A DNA stretch of 64,000 nt from Phycisphaerae bacterium (GTDB lineage Bacteria; Planctomycetota; Phycisphaerae; UBA1845): positions 124,001 to 188,000 of the forward strand of contig JAGFJJ010000048.1 of assembly GCA_024102815.1 (NCBI GenBank), read 5' to 3'. Every line of letters starts with the position of its first letter. Positions within the stretch are counted from its first letter, which is position 1. The notes under the pieces were generated by a model. That model did not search any database. It was not told where the DNA came from and saw only the letters and a program-made list of their open reading frames with translations. Made by a program: the position numbers and the translations under genes. Positions 29,594 through 40,251 of the stretch are shown piece by piece.

Positions 29594-30931
29594 TCAGTCC
29601 AGGAACAACTTGGTCAGTTGCTTTTCGATGCCCACGGGACCGATGATCAGCACGATGTCGCCTTCACCGATCTGGTCATCCGCGCCGGGTACCATCACCT
29701 GATCGTCCCGTTGGATGGCGGCGATCATGGCCTGCGACGGGAGTTGCAGGTTCCGCAGTTCATTCCCCAGGAATTTGCTGCTCTTCGAAGGGTGAACCTC
29801 GTAAACCCCCGCCACACCCTCCGCGAACGTTGCCAGCGCCCGAACTTCGCCCACGTCCAGCAGCGATCGAATGGCGCTCACCGCCACGGAACGCGGGCTG
29901 AACGCATGATCGATCCCCACGTGCGAAAAGAGGTGCATGTACTTCGATCGTTGCACCACCGCCACCGCCTTGGGAACACCCAGCGCCTTCGCCTGGGCGC
30001 AAGCCAGGATGTTGCGCTCGTCATCCACGGTCACCGCGACGAACGCATCCGTGTGTTCGAGGTGCTCCTCCACGAACACCGCCTCATCGGTGGGATCGGC
30101 CTCCAGAACCGTGACGTGCTCGAGCTTGTCCGCCAGTTCTTCGGCGCGAGCGTGGCCTTCCACGAACAAACGAACGGAGAACGACCGCCCGCGAAGCGCC
30201 CGGCACAACCACACCGCCGTGGCCGTCTCGCCCATGATGGATATGCCCTGGTGGCGCTCCTTGCCCTTGCGGAAAAGTCGCCGTGCCTGGTCGAAGCTCT
30301 GCAACTGGCCGATCAGCGTGACCTGATCGCCCTCCCGAATCTCCGTTGCGGCGCGGGCGATGCTTGCCCCGTCCGCGTTTTCCACCGTGGCCAGCCGGGC
30401 GCTCGGCGGAAGGCGAATATCGGCCAGGCGCTGTCCCACGGCCGGCGCTCCCTTGTCCACGGCCAGCGTCTGCATGATCAACTGGCCCCGCCCGAATTCC
30501 TCCAGCGCGATCAGGCCGGGGTTGCGCAGCGTCCGCGCCAGCGCCAGCGCCGTCAGGTGCTCCGGGCAGATCATCTCATCGATGCCCATCCGCTGTGAGT
30601 ACACCGTGTTGCGCAGCGAGAAATTGGCCGTATGGTGGACGCGCACGACGGTCTTCTTGGCCCCGGCACTCTTGGCCAGGCCGGCGGCAAGCATGTTGAT
30701 TTCGTCAATCTGCGTGGCGGCCACGAACAGGTCGCAGCGCTCGACCCCGACCTCCTCCAGAATGTCCAGATGGGCGCAGTGACCGCGCAGCGTGCGCACA
30801 TCCAGCGAGTCGTCGAGCTGTTCGAGACGTAACTCGTCCAGATCGATGACCGAGACGTTGTGGCCGAGCGCGGACAGCACCTCCGCCGCGTGCCCGCCGA
30901 CCTCGCCGGCTCCGGCGATGATCACGTTCAT
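29594..30931 (-). CDS. trkA: Trk potassium uptake system, regulatory subunit TrkA
   Basis: This 445-residue cytosolic protein gates TrkH. It has the duplicated layout of TrkA: an N-terminal Rossmann/RCK domain with GAGEVG and a following acidic residue that binds NAD(H), a TrkA-C domain, and then a second RCK and TrkA-C half. The second half opens with ISIMGETATAVW instead of a clean GxGxxG, so the two nucleotide sites probably differ. It is translated just before trkH. Confidence 0.94.
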   Translation of the reverse strand: MNVIIAGAGEVGGHAAEVLSALGHNVSVIDLDELRLEQLDDSLDVRTLRGHCAHLDILEEVGVERCDLFVAATQIDEINMLAAGLAKSAGAKKTVVRVHHTANFSLRNTVYSQRMGIDEMICPEHLTALALARTLRNPGLIALEEFGRGQLIMQTLAVDKGAPAVGQRLADIRLPPSARLATVENADGASIARAATEIREGDQVTLIGQLQSFDQARRLFRKGKERHQGISIMGETATAVWLCRALRGRSFSVRLFVEGHARAEELADKLEHVTVLEADPTDEAVFVEEHLEHTDAFVAVTVDDERNILACAQAKALGVPKAVAVVQRSKYMHLFSHVGIDHAFSPRSVAVSAIRSLLDVGEVRALATFAEGVAGVYEVHPSKSSKFLGNELRNLQLPSQAMIAAIQRDDQVMVPGADDQIGEGDIVLIIGPVGIEKQLTKLFLD

Positions 30932-31058
30932 ACGCTGACTTTCGCGTCTCGTGCAGTAGCCGACGCGGCCCGCCGCGCCTTGCCCATAGCTTCGGGCCTC
31001 AAAGGCGAGGCCGACTGGCCCCGCCCCAGACCGAAACCGCGCCGTTGCGTGTGATACT

Positions 31059-32102
31059 TTACTTCGGGCTTCCCGTCGGGTCGAGATCGTGCGCCAGCAC
31101 GGCGTTGATCCAGGTGAGCATCGCCTCCGCGTCCGAATCGCCGAGCGCCGACACCACGTTCTGCCGGATTTCCGCCCGTCCGTCCTCCGCCGGCTTGTTT
31201 AGCGCATCCCGGAGGACCGCACGGTAAAGGTCAGGGTGGGCGATGCGCAGGGAATACACCGAGGCCCAGCTCTGCGCGTAACGATCGGCGGCAAAAGCCG
31301 GCGGTTCCTCCAACGGCCCCTTACGATTGATGAATGTCTCCGATGGGATAAGCCGCGATCGATCCAGTGCATCACGCAACTGTTCAATCGTCGCCGCCTG
31401 TGCCGTCGCATCCAATCCCAATATGCCGCGGAGGTCGGAGAGTCGATAAGGGCTCACCGCGATTTGCTCCGCCCGGTATGCCGCCAACGACCCTTCGAAC
31501 TGACACGCCAGCCCCTCCGCCAGCCACGGAGGAAGCGAGGACGCCCGCCCGGCCGCCGTGACGTTGGCGAGAATCAGGTGCACGACCTCGTGCTGGAGCG
31601 TGAGGACAAGAGCGGGATCAAGCTCCCCCGGGGGCCGGTTGCCCACCTCCGCCAGATAGACGGCGTTGGCGCCGGCGTTGTAGAAGCCGCTCACGCGCGC
31701 CGTTGGGGGATTCCCTTGGGCGACGATTCCCGCCCGTTCGGCCCGCGCCGCCAGCACCTCGGGATTCTCGTACATGACGATGTTCATTCGCTGCGCCGGC
31801 TCCGCGACCTGCACCCCATTGCGGCGCAGGTGTGCCACGACAATGGCATAAAGCGGCTCGAGACGCTCGGCGACGGCCTCGCCGGAGCGGCGATCAGCAT
31901 CGGAAAAAAGCAAGAAATGCTCAGTCGGAATGATGCTGGTCAGACCCACCGGCGGAACGCAGGCTGGAGCGTCGTCGCTAGCGTACACTCGGGCACGCTC
32001 CGTCCCCGCCGCGATGACCGCGACGAACAACGCCGATCGAATGACAATCCAACCGTCCTTCCACGCCTGGGAAAGCGAAAGCTCGAATAGGCATCTGCAC
32101 AT
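31059..32102 (-). CDS. Exported DUF1570-like zinc metallopeptidase
   Basis: From ATG 32102 the protein has 347 residues; AAGGA lies about 8 nt upstream. An in-frame ATG at 32183 would overlap the previous gene and is less likely. A hydrophobic export segment is at about 18-35 (WIVIRSALFVAVIAAG). The gluzincin motif HEVVH gives His171, Glu172 and His175, and WLAEGLA gives the third ligand Glu197, the layout of the DUF1570 peptidase-like family common in planctomycetes. The substrate is unknown. It follows nnrE closely at the 3' end of the nuo cluster. Confidence 0.8.
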   Translation of the reverse strand: MCRCLFELSLSQAWKDGWIVIRSALFVAVIAAGTERARVYASDDAPACVPPVGLTSIIPTEHFLLFSDADRRSGEAVAERLEPLYAIVVAHLRRNGVQVAEPAQRMNIVMYENPEVLAARAERAGIVAQGNPPTARVSGFYNAGANAVYLAEVGNRPPGELDPALVLTLQHEVVHLILANVTAAGRASSLPPWLAEGLACQFEGSLAAYRAEQIAVSPYRLSDLRGILGLDATAQAATIEQLRDALDRSRLIPSETFINRKGPLEEPPAFAADRYAQSWASVYSLRIAHPDLYRAVLRDALNKPAEDGRAEIRQNVVSALGDSDAEAMLTWINAVLAHDLDPTGSPK

Positions 32103-32163
32103 GAACCAAGTCCTTGACCAGGCGGCCGATCGAAGTTCTCTCGCCCCACGGAGCCCCAACGGC

Positions 32164-32853
32164 TCAGCCCCGACGAACCTCATTCAATAGAGCTTGTGGG
32201 GCGCCGATATCCGCGACCGCCACGTCACCCAAGTAGGGCCATGCCGAAGACTGGGCAAACCCCGACTTCTTCGCCACAAAGGTTATCGTCAGATCGGCTC
32301 GAATGGTCGCATTGGCCGGCGTTCCCGTTTCACAATCAAGCCCGGACGGCACGTCCACCGCGACCATTCCCCGCTTGCGCGCCTGGTTCAGCGCCGCGAT
32401 GAACTCCGCGATCGGCGATCGAACCTCTCCGCGAAACCCGGTACCGAGAAGCGCATCGAACACGACATCGCCATCCCCAATCCCCCCCGCCAGCGCCCGC
32501 AGCGCTTCGGCATCCTCGCCGGACACGATGGAGATCCCCATCGCTTCGGCAATGGCGTGGTTCGTGCGCGCGTCGCTGGTCAGCTTCTCTTCTCGGCCCG
32601 CCAGGATGATACGAACCGACCAGCCGCCGTTGTGCAGATGTCGGGCAATTACGAATCCATCGCCGCCGTTGTTGCCCGTGCCACAGGCAATCACGGCCGA
32701 GCCGGAATCGCCGTATCGCCCCCTCGCGATCTCCGCCGCATTCCGCCCGGCGTTCTCCATCAGCAGAATGCTCGGCATCCGGTACCGCTCGACCGCCAGA
32801 CGATCGACCTCACGGACCTGCTCTCGACTCAACACGAGTTCAGATGCGGACAT
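32164..32853 (-). CDS. nnrE: NAD(P)H-hydrate epimerase
   Basis: This 229-residue enzyme interconverts the R and S forms of damaged, hydrated NAD(P)H so that the dehydratase can repair them. The YjeF-N motif GTGNNGGDGFVIARHL at about 59-74 and VDVPSGLDCETG further on are present. Only the epimerase domain is encoded; the dehydratase NnrD is not fused and not nearby. The ATG at 32853 is chosen because the conserved part begins a few residues later. Its place 58 nt downstream of nuoN, after an NADH-oxidising complex, makes functional sense. Confidence 0.92.
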   Translation of the reverse strand: MSASELVLSREQVREVDRLAVERYRMPSILLMENAGRNAAEIARGRYGDSGSAVIACGTGNNGGDGFVIARHLHNGGWSVRIILAGREEKLTSDARTNHAIAEAMGISIVSGEDAEALRALAGGIGDGDVVFDALLGTGFRGEVRSPIAEFIAALNQARKRGMVAVDVPSGLDCETGTPANATIRADLTITFVAKKSGFAQSSAWPYLGDVAVADIGAPQALLNEVRRG

Positions 32854-32911
32854 GTGCGAGCCCCGTCGAAATCTCACGAAGTGATTGGTTTGGAATCGCG
32901 CCGGGCAAGGC

Positions 32912-34507
32912 TCAATGATTCGACATGGCGCCGGCCAATCGCGCGTCATCCGTCTCGCGGGCCTCTCGCTCCGCCACGCCGGCACGCGCCGCCAAGGCGC
33001 TACGCTGGATCATGGCGGTCGCCTCCCGCGCTGGCCGCAGAAGTCGCGCCGGCCGGGCGAACAGAAACAGCATCGCCACCGCGCACACCGCCACCCCCAC
33101 GCGAAGCGGAATGCCGCCCGCCGGCGTGATGCGCTCCGATGCGCTCTGCGACGGCGCCGGGCCGAGATACGCCGCCCCGGCAATACGCAGATAATACGCC
33201 GCCCCGATCGCCGAATTGAGCACGCCGATGATCGCCAACGCGTACATCGCCCCCTGATGCGCGTGCGCGGACGTCACCGTGAACGCCCCCGCGAACACGT
33301 AGACCTTTCCCAGAAAACCGGCCGTGGGCGGAAGCCCCATCAGGCTGAACACGCAAATGGCCATGGCCAGCGCCGCTTCCGGCGCCCGCCGGGAAAGCCC
33401 CGAAAGATCGTCGTACGTCTCCATCGCACGCCCGCCGCGCTCGTACGCCGCCAGAATCGCAAACGCCCCCAGGTTCATGACCCCATACACGGCCACGTAG
33501 AACAGCAGCGCCGATACGCCGTCACGCATCGGCCCGTCTCCCGCAACCGGTCCCACCAGCAAGGCCACCAGCATGTACCCCGTGTGCGCAATGCTCGAAT
33601 ATCCCAGCACGCGCTTCACGTTGCTCTGGAGCAGCGCCAGCACATTACCGGCCGTCATCGTGACCACCGCCAGCACCCACAGCGCCCAGAACACATGCTG
33701 CGGCAGGCTCCATCCGCAAACGGTCATCAGCTTGATCAGCGCAACGGACCCCGCCAGCTTGGGCACGAACCCCAGCAGCCCCGTCACCGGCGAAGCCGCG
33801 CCCTCGTAAACGTCCGGCGCGTACACATGGAACGGCACCGCCGCCACCTTGAACGCCAGCCCGCCGATCGCCAGCAGCAACCCCGCGATTCCCAGCGCGC
33901 CCAGCGACCCCGGCAGTGTCGAGGAAATGACACCCCCGTGGACATGCCCCATCAGCGTCGTCCCCGAAACGCCGTAGAGGAAGCTGAACCCGTACGCGAG
34001 AATGGCCGCCGAAAGCGCCCCGAGGAAGAAATACTTGAGCGATGCTTCCGATGCCCGCTGATCCAGCCGGCTCAGGGCGATCAACGCGTACGTCGGCACG
34101 CTCACCAGTTCGATGGCGAAGAAGAGCACGAGGTAATCGTTGGCCGAGGCCGTGAGCAGCACACCCAGCAGCGAGAACAGCATCATGCCCATGTACTCGC
34201 CGCGCTCTTCGGGAACGGGCTGGGCCCAGTTCACCAGCACCAGCAGGAACCCGACCCCCAGCGTGATCCAGCGGACGTAATGCGTCAGCGGCGAAAGCCA
34301 CAGCCCCAGCATCGCGTGACCCGACGGCTCGCCGATCCGGTACGTCGCGAACAGCGCCCCCAGCACGACCACGGCCGCGAGGAACGGCACCGCCGGTGTC
34401 CGCTGCCCCGCCCGGCCCGCGCCGACGAGCAGTATCACGCACGTGCCGACCAGCAGAATCCACTCCGGCAGCAGCGGAAGGATGTAATGATCAACGACCA
34501 TCGGCAT
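32912..34507 (-). CDS. nuoN: NADH-quinone oxidoreductase subunit N
   Basis: This 531-residue protein is one of three antiporter-like proton-pumping subunits of complex I. It has about fourteen membrane helices and the family segments with a membrane-embedded Lys/Glu, such as FAIELVSVPTYALIAL and GGLAFKVAAVPFHVYAPDVYEG. The length is normal apart from a 30-residue hydrophilic C-terminus. It overlaps the end of nuoM by 17 nt, so translation may be coupled. It is the last nuo gene in the cluster. Confidence 0.95.
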   Translation of the reverse strand: MPMVVDHYILPLLPEWILLVGTCVILLVGAGRAGQRTPAVPFLAAVVVLGALFATYRIGEPSGHAMLGLWLSPLTHYVRWITLGVGFLLVLVNWAQPVPEERGEYMGMMLFSLLGVLLTASANDYLVLFFAIELVSVPTYALIALSRLDQRASEASLKYFFLGALSAAILAYGFSFLYGVSGTTLMGHVHGGVISSTLPGSLGALGIAGLLLAIGGLAFKVAAVPFHVYAPDVYEGAASPVTGLLGFVPKLAGSVALIKLMTVCGWSLPQHVFWALWVLAVVTMTAGNVLALLQSNVKRVLGYSSIAHTGYMLVALLVGPVAGDGPMRDGVSALLFYVAVYGVMNLGAFAILAAYERGGRAMETYDDLSGLSRRAPEAALAMAICVFSLMGLPPTAGFLGKVYVFAGAFTVTSAHAHQGAMYALAIIGVLNSAIGAAYYLRIAGAAYLGPAPSQSASERITPAGGIPLRVGVAVCAVAMLFLFARPARLLRPAREATAMIQRSALAARAGVAEREARETDDARLAGAMSNH

Positions 34508-36371
34508 CCTCCTTCGCCGCCAGCGCTACGCCGAGCTTGCTCGGACCCTCGCTCAGCGCGCCGGCCTTGATTGGCACGAACATCCCTTCCGAGCCGCCCA
34601 ATTCCCCCCGCACGAATTCTTCTTTCGAGCCCCAGGCCTCAGCCTGCGCGGACGTGCCCATGTCGAGCATCCGGAACGCCGTGGAACCGCCAATTCCACA
34701 TTCCGCATTCATCATTTCGCATTCTTCGCCCGCGGCGTCCGCCGTCGGGAATCCCGACGGCGACTTTTCCCGCAGAATGTGCTGCTCCGTGGCGACCGCA
34801 AACGTATCCAGCAGCGGCTTGGGATAAACCCCGATGAACACGCACGCCAGCGCGATCGGCACCAGGATGGAAATCTCCCGCGGCGTCAGGTCCGTGGTCA
34901 GCCCGCGCGACGTATCCGGCGTGTGCGGCGGCTCGGTCAGCGGGCCGAAGAGCACCCGCTGGCACATCCACAACATGTACACAGCACCGAGGATGATCCC
35001 CAGCGCCGCGGGAATCACATAAGCATATCCCAGCGGACCGGCCGGGTAGCCGTCCACGCCCGTGGCGGAAACCGCCGTCCCCAGCAACACCAGGAACTCG
35101 CCCCAGAAGCCGTTCAACCCCGGCAGGCCGATGCTGCTCAGCGTGAAAAACACCAGGAAGAACGCCATCCACGGCATCCGCCGGGCGAGCCCGCCGATCG
35201 CATGAATGTCCCGCGTGTGATAACGCTCGTAGAGGCAACCCACTACGAGGAACAATGCCCCCGTGGATAGCCCGTGGTTGATCATGTACAGCACGGCCCC
35301 GTTGACGCCCGCAATCTTCAGGCTGAAGAGCCCCAGCATGCAGAAACCCAGGTGCGAGACCGACGAATAGGCCACCAGCTTCTTGACGTCACGCTGCACC
35401 CACGCCGCCAGCGCCGCATAGAGAATGCCGATGATCGCCAGCACCGCGACATAAGGCCCCAACTGCTGCGAGGCGTAGGGCAGGATGGGAATGCTGATGC
35501 GACAGAAGCCGTACGTCCCCAGCTTGAGCAGCACGCCGGCCAGGATCACGCTGCCCGCCGTGGGCGCCTCGGTGTGCGCCAATGGAAGCCATGTGTGCAC
35601 CGGGAAAAGCGGAACCTTGATGGCAAAACCCGCCGCGAACGCCAGGAACAACCAGAACTGGGCCTTCGACGCGATCCACCCCGCCTGCCCCAGCTTGGCG
35701 AGCTTCTCCATGTTCAGCGTGACGTAGGGCTGTTCACTCCACGATGTAATCTGGTAGCTGCAATAGGCGAGGTAAATGATGCCGGCCAGCATGAGCATGC
35801 TGCCCGACAGCGTGTAAATGAAGAACTTGTTGGCCGCCCGCCGCCGCTCCGGACCGCCCCAGATCCCGATCAGGAAATAAAGCGGTATCAGCGTGAACTC
35901 GAAGAACACATAGAATAACAGCAGGTCCTGCGCGCAGAACACGCCCAGCAGTCCAACCTGAAGCAATAACAGAAGCGTGTAATACTCCCGCTCGCGCTCC
36001 CGGATGGACGTGAAGCTCGACCAGATCGCCAGCGGCATCAGGAACGCCGAAAGCGTGAGCAGCCAGATGCTGATCCCGTCCACGCCGACGTGGTATTCGA
36101 TCTCCACGCGCACGTCGCCCGTTTCGTCCACGGGATCAAGCCAGGTGTAACGTTCTTGAAGAAGGAACCTCGGATCGCCCCCGGCCGAGGACGGGGCGTT
36201 CTCATAAAAGCGGACCACCGCCAGAATCGCCAGGAGCAAAGTGACCAGCGAATAGAACAGCGCGCTCCAGCGCACCGACCGACCCTGCCCGTACGGTGGC
36301 ATCCACAGCAGGAGCACGCCCAGCAGCGGCGAGAAGATAATCAGCGTCAGCAGACCCAGATTCGGTATCAT
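34491..36371 (-). CDS. nuoM: NADH-quinone oxidoreductase subunit M with repeat-derived C-terminal extension
   Basis: This proton-pumping subunit has 626 residues, about 100 more than usual. The core is normal: fourteen helices with FFEFTLIPLYFLIGIWG and KVPLFPVHTWLPLAHTEAPT. After the last conserved helix and TFAVATEQHI there is a hydrophilic tail with NAECGIGGSTAF and SAQAEAWGS. The DNA coding for this tail contains two dispersed repeats that also occur between other nuo genes (34627-34735), so the extension seems to come from read-through into repeat DNA. The tail overlaps nuoN by 17 nt. Confidence 0.95.
   Translation of the reverse strand: MIPNLGLLTLIIFSPLLGVLLLWMPPYGQGRSVRWSALFYSLVTLLLAILAVVRFYENAPSSAGGDPRFLLQERYTWLDPVDETGDVRVEIEYHVGVDGISIWLLTLSAFLMPLAIWSSFTSIREREREYYTLLLLLQVGLLGVFCAQDLLLFYVFFEFTLIPLYFLIGIWGGPERRRAANKFFIYTLSGSMLMLAGIIYLAYCSYQITSWSEQPYVTLNMEKLAKLGQAGWIASKAQFWLFLAFAAGFAIKVPLFPVHTWLPLAHTEAPTAGSVILAGVLLKLGTYGFCRISIPILPYASQQLGPYVAVLAIIGILYAALAAWVQRDVKKLVAYSSVSHLGFCMLGLFSLKIAGVNGAVLYMINHGLSTGALFLVVGCLYERYHTRDIHAIGGLARRMPWMAFFLVFFTLSSIGLPGLNGFWGEFLVLLGTAVSATGVDGYPAGPLGYAYVIPAALGIILGAVYMLWMCQRVLFGPLTEPPHTPDTSRGLTTDLTPREISILVPIALACVFIGVYPKPLLDTFAVATEQHILREKSPSGFPTADAAGEECEMMNAECGIGGSTAFRMLDMGTSAQAEAWGSKEEFVRGELGGSEGMFVPIKAGALSEGPSKLGVALAAKEDADGR
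34627..34735. repeat. Two dispersed repeat units inside the nuoM 3' end
   Basis: 34627-34655 resembles the palindrome unit at 38381-38408 (shared pattern GAGCC-CAGGCCTC-GCCTGCGC-GAC). 34698-34735 resembles 41549-41580 (CATTCCGCATTCA followed by CGCATTCTTC). Both are read as codons of the NuoM C-terminal tail. Confidence 0.75.
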
Positions 36372-36408
36372 GACTTACCGATGCCGTCGCGCGGCCCCGT
36401 CGCCTCTG

Positions 36409-38373
<1,965 letters not shown>

Positions 38374-38509
38374 ACGTAGCGAGCCGCAGGCCTCGGCCTG
38401 CGCAGACCTTGATCAATTCCGGCGTAGCGTCCGCCGTGCGGACTTGCCGTGTGCCATTGCACTTGAGCAGCGCTTTCAGTCCGCCTCGCGGACCAATCCT
38501 GTGCCCGCC
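38374..38509. repeat. nuoL/nuoK spacer with palindromic repeat
   Basis: The 136-nt spacer contains the palindrome GCAGGCC-TC-GGCCTGC (38386-38401) inside the repeat unit 38381-38408, whose relative lies in nuoM. The remaining sequence has further Gly/Cys-type inverted segments (GTCCGCCGTGCGGAC near 38430) and no ORF. Confidence 0.7.
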
Positions 38510-38812
38510 CTACCCACGCATCAACGACCACGCCTCGGCGTCGAGCGTACCGCGCCGGCGGTAGAGCAGCACCACCATACCCAAGGCCAGTCCCGCCTCC
38601 ACGGCCGCGATGACCAGCAGAAACAGGGCGAATACCTGACCTTCCAGATGCTCGTGCAACCGCGAAAACGCCACGGCGTTGATCACCACACCCTGAAACA
38701 TCACCTCCGTCGAAAGGAAGATGACGATCAGGTTCCGCCGCGACATGAAACCCACAAGCCCCAGGGCGAAGAGGATCGCGCCGACGACGATGTAACCGCT
38801 CAGCGGATTCAT
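38510..38812 (-). CDS. nuoK: NADH-quinone oxidoreductase subunit K
   Basis: This 100-residue protein has three membrane helices and the two conserved membrane glutamates of the family, in FLSTEVMFQGVVIN and VIAAVEAGLALGMV, which form part of the proton path. The size is normal. Its ATG shares one base with the nuoJ stop (TGATG), so the two are translationally coupled. Confidence 0.96.
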   Translation of the reverse strand: MNPLSGYIVVGAILFALGLVGFMSRRNLIVIFLSTEVMFQGVVINAVAFSRLHEHLEGQVFALFLLVIAAVEAGLALGMVVLLYRRRGTLDAEAWSLMRG

Positions 38813-39588
38813 CAGAACGGATCCACCTCCCGTCCGATCTGACCCAGCGGCGTGGTCGGCACCGGAGCGCCCTCATACGGCACCCGCTTCCGCGACAACG
38901 CCACCGCCCCGATCATCGAAACCAGCAGCAATACGCCCGCGATCTCCAGCACGACCACGTACCGCGTCATCAGCACGGCCCCCACCGCCGCGACATTCCC
39001 CGGCGGAAGCGCCGTCGAACCATCCCCCCCAATCTCTACCGACCGCGCCGCCACAGCGCTCGGCGCCGGCACGCTCACCGACTCCCCCGCGTGACCCGCG
39101 ATCGCCGCCATCAGCACGAACCCGGTCAGCACCGCCAGAAGCGGCTCCCGCGCCCGCGTGTCATACACCGTTTCCGTATGCTGCTGGGCCAGCATGATCA
39201 CGAACAGATAGGTCACGATGATCGCCCCGGCATAGATGATCACCAACGCCACCGCCAGGAACTCCGCCTGAAGCAGCACGAGCATCGCGGCCGTGGAGAT
39301 CACCACCAGCACAAAGTAAATCGCGCTGTACACCGGCTTGCGGTGTGTCACCACCCGCGACGCACCCAGTATCGCGATCGCCGAAAACAGGTAGAAGTAG
39401 AACGCCTGCGATCCGCCGACCAGCCCCCGCGCACCCAACACCAGTAACAGCGCCAACACGGCAAGCAGCCCCAGCACCGCCCCGGCCGCGCCCGTCCGAC
39501 GACGCTCACCCCCCGGCAGCAGCAGGTACAGCCCCACCCCGCCCAGGGAGAAGACCATGTACAACAGGCTGGCCGAAACCGAACTCAA
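38812..39588 (-). CDS. nuoJ: NADH-quinone oxidoreductase subunit J
   Basis: This 258-residue membrane subunit is somewhat longer than the usual 170-220. It has five or more helices with the conserved SAIYFVLVVISTAAMLVLLQAEFLAVALVIIYAGAI region and AIIVTYLFVIM, each seen in parts. The predicted TTG start overlaps the nuoI stop as TTGA; an ATG at 39558 is an alternative that would remove ten residues. The extra length is a hydrophilic loop after the fourth helix. Confidence 0.93.
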   Translation of the reverse strand: MSSVSASLLYMVFSLGGVGLYLLLPGGERRRTGAAGAVLGLLAVLALLLVLGARGLVGGSQAFYFYLFSAIAILGASRVVTHRKPVYSAIYFVLVVISTAAMLVLLQAEFLAVALVIIYAGAIIVTYLFVIMLAQQHTETVYDTRAREPLLAVLTGFVLMAAIAGHAGESVSVPAPSAVAARSVEIGGDGSTALPPGNVAAVGAVLMTRYVVVLEIAGVLLLVSMIGAVALSRKRVPYEGAPVPTTPLGQIGREVDPF

Positions 39589-40202
39589 CCGTGCTTCTCC
39601 CGTTCTTCACCCGCCTGATCCTTCGGCGCATCAACCCGCTGTCCGGACGTGTGCCCGGTGCCGGGGTAGCCGGTGATCTTCGGGTTCTTGCGAGGCTTCA
39701 CGTCCTTGGTCGCATCGTAAATGCCCAGCAACTCTTCCTTGTCGAGAATCATCTCTTCCCGCGTCCGGCCGACAAGGTCGTAATGCTGCGTAAGCTCGAT
39801 CGCATCCACGGGGCACGCTTCCTCGCACATCCCGCAGAAAATGCACCGCAGCTCGTCCAGATCGAACTTGACCGGGTATTTCTCCCGATCCGGCCAGGGA
39901 GACTCCCCCGCCTCGATATGGATGCAGTGCGCCGGACATGCCGTGGAGCACATGTAGCACGCCACGCACGCCACGCGCCCGTCCTCGTCGCGATTGAGCC
40001 GGTGCACCCCGCGGTAGTTCTCGATGCGCACCTCGCGCTTCTCTTCCGGATACTGCACCGTCTTCGCCTTGCGACCCAGCAGCGTCTTGCCCCAGTGGCG
40101 CAGCGTGACCCGCATGCCGTCAAGGATCTGCGGCAGATAGAGCTTCTCGGCCGCGCTCAACCGCGGCGCGTCAATCTCGATAATGTCCTCGTTGCGAATC
40201 AT
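39585..40202 (-). CDS. nuoI: NADH-quinone oxidoreductase subunit I
   Basis: This 205-residue subunit carries two [4Fe-4S] clusters (N6a, N6b) that pass electrons towards NuoB. The ligand motifs are CVACYMCSTACP and CIFCGMCEEACP, both complete. The ATG at 40202 is chosen because MIRNEDIIEID begins the protein; an open frame upstream to 40442 overlaps nuoH and is not coding. The 40-residue tail after the second cluster is longer than in E. coli and rich in charged residues. Confidence 0.96.
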   Translation of the reverse strand: MIRNEDIIEIDAPRLSAAEKLYLPQILDGMRVTLRHWGKTLLGRKAKTVQYPEEKREVRIENYRGVHRLNRDEDGRVACVACYMCSTACPAHCIHIEAGESPWPDREKYPVKFDLDELRCIFCGMCEEACPVDAIELTQHYDLVGRTREEMILDKEELLGIYDATKDVKPRKNPKITGYPGTGHTSGQRVDAPKDQAGEEREKHG

Positions 40203-40251
40203 CGCCTCGATGCATTCCCCCGACTTTCCGTTCCCCGCGTTCCTCTCGAAA

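Noticed and set aside
29132..30598. Plus-strand open frame opposite trkA and the start of trkH
   Set aside because: It has no domain pattern and is the reverse of two certain transporter genes.
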